From Propionibacteriaceae bacterium (lineage in GTDB: Bacteria; Actinomycetota; Actinomycetes; Propionibacteriales; Propionibacteriaceae), in assembly GCA_003153855.1 (NCBI GenBank), contig PMBM01000095.1:249-5881 (forward strand): 5,633 nt of DNA, given 5' to 3'. Every line of letters begins with the position of its first letter. The stretch's first letter is position 1. A program made the translations under genes and the position numbers. Below the pieces are notes generated by a model, which worked only from the letters and a program-made list of their open reading frames with translations, was not told where the DNA came from and did not search any database. Of the stretch, positions 1-5,459 are shown in pieces.

Positions 1-1637
1 GCGTCGTCGAGGATCAGCACGCGCGGGTCCGCCAGCACAGCCCGGGCGAACACGAGCAGCTGCCGCTGACCGGCTGACAGGCGTCCGCCGCGCTTCGCGA
101 CGTCGGTGTCGTACGCATCGGGCATGGCCTCGATGAACGTGTTCGCACCGACGACCTCGGCCGCCGCGACGATCTCGTCACGCGAGGCGTGTGGCATGCC
201 GAACGCGATGTTGTCGGCGATCGTGCCGGCGAACACGACGTTCTCCTGCGTCACCATCGTGACGGCGCGCCGGAGGTCGTCGTCGGCGAGCGCGCGCAGG
301 TCGATGCCGTCCAGGCATACGGTGCCGCCGGTCGGGTCGTAGAACCGCGACATCAGTTTGGCGATCGTCGTCTTGCCGGCCCCGGTCGTGCCCACGAGCG
401 CGATCGTCTGCCCCGCCGGTACGTGGAGCTCGAGACCGGGAAGGACCGGGACGCCCGTCACGTACTCGAACTCCACCTCGTCGAAGTCCAGCGCACCGCG
501 CGCCTGGGGCAGGGGCGTCGGGTCGCTCGGCTCCGGCACGCCGTCTTCCTGCTCGAGGACTCCGGACAGCTTCTCGAGCGCTGAGATCGCCGACTGGAAC
601 GAGTTGTAGAACTGCGAGATGTCCTGCATGGGCTCGAAGAACTGACGCAGGTAGAGCAGGAAGGCCGCGAGCACGCCGACGGTCATCGACTTGTCGAGCA
701 CGAACTGGCCGCCGACCAGCAGCACGACGCCGATCGCGACGTTGCCGATGATCTTGATGCCCGGCTGGAACACCGCGAACAGGCGGAACGTCCGTACGTT
801 GATGGCCCGGAACCGGTCGGCCAGGTCGGTGAAGAGCTCCTGGTTGCGAGGCTCCCGCCGGTAGGCCTGCACCGCCTTGATCCCCGTCATCGTCTCGACG
901 AACTGCACGATGACCATGGCGGACGCCTCGCGGACCTGCCGGTAGTTCGCGGCCGACTGTCCGCGGAACCACCGCAGCAGCAGCAGGACGAAGACCATCG
1001 AGCCGAGACACATCAGGCCCAGACGCCAGTCGAGCACGAGCAGCATGATCGACACGCCGACGATCGACAGGACCGCGTTCACCAGCCCGTCGAAGCCGCC
1101 CGACAGCAGCTCGGCGATCGCGTCCATGTCCGAGGTGAGCCGGGACACGGCACGACCCGACGTGTACGAGTCGTGGAAGGCCACATCGAGCCGCAGGAAC
1201 TTGCGGAACACGCGTTGGCGCAGCTCGAGCAGCACCTCCTGGCCGATCCGGCCCGAAGCCCGCAGGAAGTAGATCCGCGTGACCGTCTGGAGCGCGACCG
1301 CGCCCACCATGGCGCCCACGATCTCGATCAGGGTGGTCGCCGGCCCCCCCGCGAGGAGCGGGGGGACGCCGAAGTCGATGCCCCTCTGTACGAGCCAGGG
1401 CGCGGCGAGGCGCGCAACGTTCTCCAGCACCACCGCCACCACGAGCAACCCGATGGCCGACGTGTACGGGCGGAGGAGGTCGGCGAGCAGCCCCTTGCTG
1501 CGCGCAGCGAGCTTGAGACCCGCCCGCTCACTCAGGCCGTCGCGCTGCTCGGCGGCCACACCGCGCCACTCGAGGTCGCGGGCGGTCTCGTCGCTGTGGT
1601 CGACCGAGGTCGGCTCGGTCGTCTGGTCGGACGTCAC
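1..1637 (-). CDS. ABC exporter half-transporter, second subunit (C-terminus outside window)
   Basis: The frame is open from a GTG at 1637 to the window edge, giving 545 full codons. Reading it directly gives a hydrophilic N-terminus of about 48 residues, then a six-helix ABC membrane domain (about residues 50-345), then a nucleotide-binding domain. Visible motifs are Walker A GTTGAGKT (K422), Q-loop VTQEN (Q464), signature LSAGQRQ (520-526) and Walker B LILDD (541-545), after which the window ends. The H-loop and C-terminus are missing only because of the window edge. The start is set by GGGAGG at 1645-1650, 7 nt upstream, and by a 4-bp GTGA overlap with the upstream subunit, which implies translational coupling. 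Such pairs normally form heterodimeric exporters of drugs, lipids or peptides in the cytoplasmic membrane; the substrate cannot be told from sequence. Oddities are Asp545 where the catalytic Glu is usual, and Ala in the signature (LSAGQ for LSGGQ). Confidence 0.94.
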   Translation of the reverse strand, partial: MTSDQTTEPTSVDHSDETARDLEWRGVAAEQRDGLSERAGLKLAARSKGLLADLLRPYTSAIGLLVVAVVLENVARLAAPWLVQRGIDFGVPPLLAGGPATTLIEIVGAMVGAVALQTVTRIYFLRASGRIGQEVLLELRQRVFRKFLRLDVAFHDSYTSGRAVSRLTSDMDAIAELLSGGFDGLVNAVLSIVGVSIMLLVLDWRLGLMCLGSMVFVLLLLRWFRGQSAANYRQVREASAMVIVQFVETMTGIKAVQAYRREPRNQELFTDLADRFRAINVRTFRLFAVFQPGIKIIGNVAIGVVLLVGGQFVLDKSMTVGVLAAFLLYLRQFFEPMQDISQFYNSFQSAISALEKLSGVLEQEDGVPEPSDPTPLPQARGALDFDEVEFEYVTGVPVLPGLELHVPAGQTIALVGTTGAGKTTIAKLMSRFYDPTGGTVCLDGIDLRALADDDLRRAVTMVTQENVVFAGTIADNIAFGMPHASRDEIVAAAEVVGANTFIEAMPDAYDTDVAKRGGRLSAGQRQLLVFARAVLADPRVLILDD

Positions 1638-3493
1638 TTCGCTACCTCCCGCTCGAGCTCGTCGAGCTCGGACTCGGCGTCGAACGACGCGCTGAGGAGA
1701 TCGCGGTACTCCGGGACCGTCGCCAGCAGGTCGCTGTGGCGCCCGACGTGGGTGATGGTGCCGTTCTCCAGCAGCGCCACGCGGTCGGCGAGCATGACCG
1801 TGGACGCCCTGTGCGCCACGACGAGCCCCGTGACTCCCACGAGGACCCGCCTGAGCGCCTCCTCGACCATCGCCTCGGTGTGGATGTCGAGCGCGGACAA
1901 CGTGTCGTCGAGCACGAGCACGCGCGGCTTCACGATGATCGCCCGCGCCAGCGCGAGCCGCTGCCTCTGGCCGCCGGACAGGCTCATGCCCTGCTCGCCG
2001 ATGCGTGTCTCCAGACCCCAGGGCAGGTCGTGGACGAAGCCCGCCTGCGCGGTTTCGATCGCGTCGGCGATCTCCTCCTCGGTCGCCTCGGGGCGGCCGA
2101 GCGTCAGGTTCTCCCGCACCGACATCGAGAACAACGTCGGGTCCTCGAACGCGGTCGCGACGATGCCTCGCAGGTTCGCCACCTCGAGGTCACGGATGTC
2201 GACGCCGTCGATGGTGATGCGCCCTGCCGTGACGTCTGTCAGACGTGCGACCAGAGACGTCAGCACGGTCTTGCCCGAGCCCGTACCGCCCACGATGCCG
2301 ATCGTCTCGCCGGCCCGTACGTGCAGGTCGAGTCCGTGGAGGACGTCTTGGGACGCGTCCGGGAAGCGGTACGACACGTCCTCGAACACGACCTCGCCGC
2401 GCGGCGCATCCAGCCGCAGCGGCCCGTCGGCGATCGACTCGGGCGCGTCGAAGATCTCGCTCACACGGTCGGCGGCGGTCATGGAGTCCTGCGTCATCGA
2501 CAGCAGGAACCCCAGCGCGGCCACCGGCCAGATGAGCGACAGCATCATCGTGATGAACGCGACGAGCGTGCCGAGGGTGAGGTGATGCTGCGCCGCGGCG
2601 AGCGCACCGATCGTCAGCACCGCGACGAGCGCCAACCCCGGGATGACTTCGAGGAACGTCCAGAACTTGCTGGTGTTGGAGACCCGCTCGAGGCTCGTGG
2701 AGTACAGCACCTTCGCCCGGCGATCGAACTGACCGAAAACGAGCCGTGAGCGACCGAACGCCTTGATCACACGCACCGACTGCATCGACTCCTCGACGGT
2801 GCTCGCCACGTCGCCGGTCTGGTCCTGGATCGCGCGCGAGAGCCGTGTGTAGATGCGCTCGTTGAAGAGGCAGACGGCGACGACGGGAACGGCCGCCACC
2901 GCGACGACGAGGCCCATCGGCCAGTACAGGTGAAGCAGCAGCGAGGTGACGACGATGATCTGCAGCAGGTTCATGATGATCATGAGCAGGCCGAAGCCGA
3001 TGAAGCGCCGCATCGTCGACAGGTCGTTCATGATCCGGCTCAGCAGCTGACCGGACTCCCACCTCGAGTGGAACCCCCAGGGCAGCCGCTGGAGCTTCGC
3101 GTACATGTCCAGCCTGACGCCCGTCTCCGACCCCAGCGTCGCGATCGCCATGACCCAGCGTCGGACGAACGCGAGGCCGCCTTCGACGAGTCCCAGCCCG
3201 AGCGCGATCGCGCCCAGCGCGAACACTCCCTGGCGGTCGCCTGCGGCGATCGGCCCGTCGATGAGCTGCCGGGTCACCAGCGGTACCACGATCGAGATGC
3301 CCGTACCGCCCGCGGCAGCCACGAACATCACGATGAACCGGCCGAGGTACGGCCTGATGTACGGCGCGAACCGCAGCAGCGACGAGAGCGGCGTGGGCCG
3401 CGCGAACGGAGGACGCAACGTGGGTTGACGCGTGAGGTTGTCGCCGTACAGAACCCTGACCCGCTCGCTTGCGCTCATGGGTGCGGAACGCAT
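1634..3493 (-). CDS. ABC exporter half-transporter, first subunit
   Basis: This is a complete 619-residue fusion of membrane domain and ATPase, the normal size for an ABCB-like half-transporter. About 45 cytoplasmic residues come first, followed by helices near 52-77, 90-112, 167-187, 191-209, 278-300 and 308-333. The ATPase domain has Walker A GGTGSGKT (402-409, K408), signature LSGGQ (505-509), Walker B VLVLDD (D529, D530), D-loop SALD and H-loop H561. At the Q-loop, Glu450 (AFEDPTLFS) replaces the usual Gln, and Asp530 sits where the catalytic Glu is expected. The ATG at 3493 is chosen because AAAGGA (3500-3505) lies 6 nt upstream; the in-frame ATG at 3478 has no such site. It overlaps the next gene by 4 bp, so the two should be co-translated as partners of one heterodimer. 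The role as an ATP-driven membrane exporter is secure from the family; the cargo is unknown. Confidence 0.96.
   Translation of the reverse strand: MRSAPMSASERVRVLYGDNLTRQPTLRPPFARPTPLSSLLRFAPYIRPYLGRFIVMFVAAAGGTGISIVVPLVTRQLIDGPIAAGDRQGVFALGAIALGLGLVEGGLAFVRRWVMAIATLGSETGVRLDMYAKLQRLPWGFHSRWESGQLLSRIMNDLSTMRRFIGFGLLMIIMNLLQIIVVTSLLLHLYWPMGLVVAVAAVPVVAVCLFNERIYTRLSRAIQDQTGDVASTVEESMQSVRVIKAFGRSRLVFGQFDRRAKVLYSTSLERVSNTSKFWTFLEVIPGLALVAVLTIGALAAAQHHLTLGTLVAFITMMLSLIWPVAALGFLLSMTQDSMTAADRVSEIFDAPESIADGPLRLDAPRGEVVFEDVSYRFPDASQDVLHGLDLHVRAGETIGIVGGTGSGKTVLTSLVARLTDVTAGRITIDGVDIRDLEVANLRGIVATAFEDPTLFSMSVRENLTLGRPEATEEEIADAIETAQAGFVHDLPWGLETRIGEQGMSLSGGQRQRLALARAIIVKPRVLVLDDTLSALDIHTEAMVEEALRRVLVGVTGLVVAHRASTVMLADRVALLENGTITHVGRHSDLLATVPEYRDLLSASFDAESELDELEREVAK
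1645..1650 (-). promoter_or_regulatory. Shine-Dalgarno site of the second ABC subunit
   Basis: GGGAGG on the minus strand lies inside the last codons of the first subunit and 7 nt before the GTG at 1637. It fixes the start of the second subunit and supports coupled translation through the GTGA stop/start overlap. Confidence 0.85.
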
Positions 3494-3523
3494 GGCGATT
3501 CCTTTCGGGAGGTGGGGGAGTGC

Positions 3524-3539
3524 GCGCCCTTTCGGGCGC
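3524..3539 (-). other. Stem-loop with GAAA loop in the ABC operon leader
   Basis: On the minus strand GCGCCC-GAAA-GGGCGC forms a perfect 6-bp all-G/C stem closed by a GNRA-type tetraloop, 30 nt before the ATG. No U-run follows, so it does not look like an intrinsic terminator. If the promoter proposed at 3548-3553 is right, the hairpin begins 2 nt after the transcription start, where 5' stem-loops are known to protect mRNAs from decay. The pairing is directly visible; the role is inferred. Confidence 0.55.
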
Positions 3540-3547
3540 CTCTGGGC

Positions 3548-3578
3548 AGCCTAGACCCGCGTGCAAACTGGTTGTTTG
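3548..3578 (-). promoter_or_regulatory. Candidate promoter and operator of the ABC exporter operon
   Basis: Minus-strand TAGGCT (3553-3548) fits the actinobacterial TANNNT -10 pattern in the context GTCTAG, which also precedes the VOC gene. The start point would be near 3541, giving a leader of about 48 nt. No good -35 is present: at 17-nt spacing the hexamer is AACAAC. Across that position lies an inverted repeat, CAAAC-N5-GTTTG (3564-3578), in a locally A/T-rich patch, which could bind a repressor or activator. No regulator gene is in the window. Confidence 0.35.
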
Positions 3579-3630
3579 GAGGTTCCGCTCGTTTCAAAGC
3601 CCTCACTCCGCCCGGTCAGCACGCACGTCT

Positions 3631-3650
3631 GGAGGTCCCCGAAGACCCCC
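3631..3650 (-). terminator. Possible terminator-like hairpin after the VOC gene
   Basis: On the minus strand, GGGGGTC and GACCTCC can pair as a 7-bp stem with one G-U wobble around a 6-nt loop, beginning 33 nt past the VOC stop codon. There is no U-tract, so it may be a weak or Rho-assisted terminator, or simply a chance G/C hairpin. If it does terminate, the VOC gene and the ABC pair are separate transcripts. Confidence 0.3.
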
Positions 3651-3683
3651 CGCAGTAGGGTCGATACCCCTTGACCGTTGAGG

Positions 3684-4121
3684 TCACACAACGCAGAACT
3701 CGTTTCCTTCTGGGTCGGCCATCACCACCCAGAAGCCCATGCCGCTGGGATGGTCCACCTCGTGGAGCACCGTGGCGCCGTGCTCCACGAGGAACGCCGC
3801 GTGAGCTCTCTTGTCGTCGGGCGACGCAGGGTTGTCCCGCGTCTCGCCCGGCACCCAGACGTCGAGGTGCAGCCGGTTCTTGGCGGTCTTCGGCTCGGGT
3901 ACCTTCTGCAGGAAGAACCGAGGCCCCACCCCGGCGGGATCGACGACCGCGTACGCGTCGTTGTGGCTCGCCGTCGGCAGCCCCCAGCCCTCGAAGGCCT
4001 CCGGCCACGTGGCGTACGGCTTCGGCGGCGGCTCCTCGACGTAGCCCAGTGCTGTTGCCCAGAACGTGCCGAGCGCCTTGGGATCGGCGGCGTCGAGGGT
4101 GATGGTGAATCGCTGGCTCAT
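3684..4121 (-). CDS. VOC superfamily (glyoxalase/bleomycin-resistance fold) protein
   Basis: This 145-residue protein has the size and the two-module pattern of a Glyoxalase_6-like VOC protein. The first module opens with TLDAADPKALGTFWATALGY (residues 8-27), the typical D-x2-DP-x3-L-x2-FW pattern. The second opens at KNRLHLDVWV (81-90) and ends with MADPEGNEFCVV (134-145). H85 and E141 occupy positions that are often metal ligands in this fold. Residue 10 is Asp where a first-module metal ligand might be expected, so metal binding and catalysis are uncertain. Members range from glyoxalases and dioxygenases to drug-binding proteins, so no reaction is assigned. It is probably cytosolic, as no signal peptide is seen. 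The ATG at 4121 follows AGGAGG (4126-4131) by 4 nt. It lies 190 bp upstream of the ABC pair on the same strand; a shared role in resistance is possible but untested. Confidence 0.9.
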   Translation of the reverse strand: MSQRFTITLDAADPKALGTFWATALGYVEEPPPKPYATWPEAFEGWGLPTASHNDAYAVVDPAGVGPRFFLQKVPEPKTAKNRLHLDVWVPGETRDNPASPDDKRAHAAFLVEHGATVLHEVDHPSGMGFWVVMADPEGNEFCVV

Positions 4122-4145
4122 GGGTCCTCCTCAGGGTCGTCCTTC

Positions 4146-4151
4146 ACGCTA
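4146..4151 (-). promoter_or_regulatory. Candidate -10 box of the VOC gene
   Basis: Minus-strand TAGCGT fits TANNNT and shares the GTCTAG context with the proposed ABC promoter. It would start the transcript near 4139, leaving an 18-nt leader that just contains the AGGAGG ribosome site. No convincing -35 is visible (TCGATT at 18-nt spacing). Confidence 0.35.
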
Positions 4152-4407
4152 GACACGACCACTGACAAGAATCGACAGCCCGCCGAGGTTCCCCGTCGAG
4201 AAAGTGGGTGGCGATCGTTGCTCGGGGTTCCTACTCTCGTTCTGGGTCGAACGCAGCGAACGGACGGCGACCAGTCGTCCGACCGCGGCAAGTGCGGGCA
4301 CCCAGCCGTCACGTTCTCGACATATGACCGTACGGCCGGGGTGCTGGCGCAGCGACCGCTCAGCCGTCAGACTCTGCGCAGGGACGGCCCGATTCCGCAG
4401 CCAGCGG

Positions 4408-4415
4408 AAAGGAGG
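4408..4415 (+). promoter_or_regulatory. Strong Shine-Dalgarno site of the HNH gene
   Basis: AAAGGAGG lies 7 nt before the ATG at 4423. It is a near-ideal match to the 16S anti-Shine-Dalgarno, and it decides the start against the longer in-frame openings at 4204 and 4325, which have no such site. Confidence 0.88.
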
Positions 4416-4422
4416 ATCCGCG

Positions 4423-4869
4423 ATGACGCAGGTCGTGCTGCTCAACGCGTCATACGAGCCACTCGGTGGTGTTGCCTTTCGTCATGCCATCGGGATGCTG
4501 GTGCGTGGGGTCGCCATCGTCGAGGAGCAGGACGGGGTACTGACCTTCGGCCCCTACCCACGACCCCGGGTCATCCGGCTCGTACGGTTCGTCGCGACGA
4601 CCTGGCTGTACAAGCCGGCCGGCTTCTCCAAGCCCGGTGTCCTGGCGCGCGACAAGAGGACCTGTGCGTTCTGCGGCGGGTACGCGACGACGGTCGACCA
4701 CCTGCGGCCCAAGTCCCTGGGCGGCGCGAACTCCTGGCTCAACTGCGTCGCGGCATGCAAGACGTGCAACGGCCGCAAGGCGAACCGCACCCCGCACGGC
4801 GCAGGCATGAAGAGGCTCCACTGCACCCCGTACGTCCCGCGCGTCATCGACCTGATCAACGCCGCCTGA
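4423..4869 (+). CDS. Small HNH endonuclease-like protein
   Basis: This 148-residue protein has an HNH (beta-beta-alpha metal) nuclease fold with a zinc-binding frame. C81-x2-C84 and C112-x2-C115 should hold a structural zinc. D92-H93, N107 and N116 or K119 fit the catalytic HNH pattern, in which His activates water and a divalent metal sits at the scissile phosphate. The N-terminus VVLLNASYEPLGG (4-16) is the hallmark opening of a widespread group of solitary HNH proteins in actinobacteria and cyanobacteria; the module of about 70 residues before the zinc frame has no known role. All key residues are present, so it should be active, but its target is unknown. No methylase, terminase, integrase or intron lies beside it, which argues against a restriction, phage or homing role here. 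The Shine-Dalgarno at 4408-4415 sets the start. Confidence 0.92.
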   Translation: MTQVVLLNASYEPLGGVAFRHAIGMLVRGVAIVEEQDGVLTFGPYPRPRVIRLVRFVATTWLYKPAGFSKPGVLARDKRTCAFCGGYATTVDHLRPKSLGGANSWLNCVAACKTCNGRKANRTPHGAGMKRLHCTPYVPRVIDLINAA

Positions 4870-4884
4870 CCGCACGCTCGGCGC

Positions 4885-4896
4885 CCTCGATCGAGG
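4885..4896. repeat. 12-bp perfect palindrome upstream of the lipoprotein promoter
   Basis: CCTCGATCGAGG is a perfect palindrome 15 bp after the HNH stop codon, covering the -35 position of the TATCCT box at 4907-4912. It could be an operator for a dimeric regulator or a short RNA hairpin (4-bp stem, GATC loop) at the end of the HNH message; the short stem makes termination less likely. Confidence 0.4.
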
Positions 4897-4906
4897 AAGC
4901 GTCAAC

Positions 4907-4912
4907 TATCCT
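4907..4912 (+). promoter_or_regulatory. -10 box of a leaderless promoter for the lipoprotein gene
   Basis: TATCCT fits TANNNT and ends exactly 6 nt before the GTG at 4919, which would place the transcription start on the G of the start codon. No Shine-Dalgarno precedes the gene. This is the standard geometry of leaderless actinobacterial genes. No clear -35 is present, which is common in such promoters. Confidence 0.7.
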
Positions 4913-4918
4913 TCGGGT

Positions 4919-5458
4919 GTGAAGCGGACGGCGCTTGTCCTCGCGGTCCTCGCGCTGTCCGCGTGTCAGTCGTCTCCACCTTCGGCCCCCGTCCCCTCGG
5001 TGTCGAACGGGCCGTCGAGCTTCCTGGTCACCATGGGGGACGGGATCCAGCTTTCGCTCCCCGGCAGGGCCGCCTCGACGACTTCGCTCAACGCCGCCTG
5101 CGCGAGCGAGGTCTTCCAGCTCAAGACCACGGGCGGTGAGTACGAGGTGGCGTCGCTTCTGCCGGGATGTACCGCGACCACCGCCCTCCCCGAGAACGGG
5201 AACCACGGCTTCTACCCCGCTGCACCACCGACGGCCCTTGTCGATCGCGTGGCCACGCCGGTCGGCGATGCCGTCGTGTTCTCCAACCAGTACTCGGACT
5301 GCTCCAGCAGCTGCTACATGGGCACCGACGAGGTCGCGCTCGTCACGGTCGGGACGCGCGTCGTCCAGATGATTGCGGTGACGGCGCCGGCGAGCGGGAC
5401 GACGGAGCGCGACAGGGCCGGCCTCGTGGCCGTACTGCAAGGACTGCGCCGGGCCTGA
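4919..5458 (+). CDS. Predicted lipoprotein of unknown function
   Basis: This 179-residue protein begins with a very short signal peptide: K2-R3, a hydrophobic run at 5-13, then the lipobox L13-S14-A15-C16. It should be diacylated on Cys16 and anchored to the outer face of the cytoplasmic membrane. A Ser/Pro/Val-rich linker (about 17-34) leads to a compact domain of about 145 residues without further membrane segments. The mature part has four cysteines, C61, C84, C128 and C132 (the last two as DCSSSC), enough for two disulfides outside the cell. The last stretch (163-178, ERDRAGLVAVLQGLRR) looks helical. I do not recognise the family and assign no role. The GTG at 4919 is supported by a lipobox at the right distance and by the TATCCT box exactly 6 nt upstream; there is no Shine-Dalgarno. 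The gene is probably transcribed on its own, 49 bp after the HNH gene. Confidence 0.88.
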   Translation: MKRTALVLAVLALSACQSSPPSAPVPSVSNGPSSFLVTMGDGIQLSLPGRAASTTSLNAACASEVFQLKTTGGEYEVASLLPGCTATTALPENGNHGFYPAAPPTALVDRVATPVGDAVVFSNQYSDCSSSCYMGTDEVALVTVGTRVVQMIAVTAPASGTTERDRAGLVAVLQGLRRA

Positions 5459-5459
5459 C

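Larger units (their letters stand above)
4122..4422. other. Divergent intergenic region between VOC and HNH genes
   Basis: This 301-bp gap separates two outward-facing genes. Its left end carries the VOC ribosome site and candidate -10. The plus strand has one TANNNT hexamer, TACTCT at 4232-4237, that could drive the HNH gene with a leader of about 180 nt, but its -35 is poor. Other visible elements are the palindrome CCGTACGG (4328-4335), a 9-bp direct repeat CAGCCGTCA (4303-4311 and 4361-4369), and a weak hairpin at 4262-4280. The HNH frame stays open upstream to 4204, but that stretch lacks a ribosome site and does not resemble the conserved start of the family. I see no RNA gene here. Confidence 0.5.

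Noticed and set aside
178..1011. A 277-codon minus-strand frame within the second ABC subunit
   Set aside because: It is out of frame with the open ABC reading frame that carries Walker A, Q-loop and signature, and its product is a low-complexity Arg/Ala/Gly sequence.
1173..2749. Long plus-strand open frames of up to 470 codons opposite the ABC genes
   Set aside because: They are antisense to two clear ABC transporters with complete motifs. Their products are rich in Arg, Ser and Pro without a recognisable domain, as expected of shadow frames in G/C-rich DNA.
3476..3478. Alternative ATG start of the first ABC subunit
   Set aside because: It is in frame but has no Shine-Dalgarno, while the ATG at 3493 has AAAGGA 6 nt upstream.
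3524..3539. The GCGCCC/GGGCGC hairpin as an intrinsic terminator
   Set aside because: No T-run follows on either strand, and on the minus strand it lies just upstream of a translated gene, so a leader role fits better.
2190..3566. A 458-codon minus-strand frame overlapping the first ABC subunit
   Set aside because: It lies in a different frame of the same strand, is dominated by Arg, Ala and His, and conflicts with the ABC frame that has intact Walker and signature motifs.
4204..4422. N-terminal extension of the HNH protein from 4204 or 4325
   Set aside because: The frame is open but has no ribosome site at those starts. The strong Shine-Dalgarno at 4408-4415 and the conserved LLNASYEPL opening place the start at 4423.
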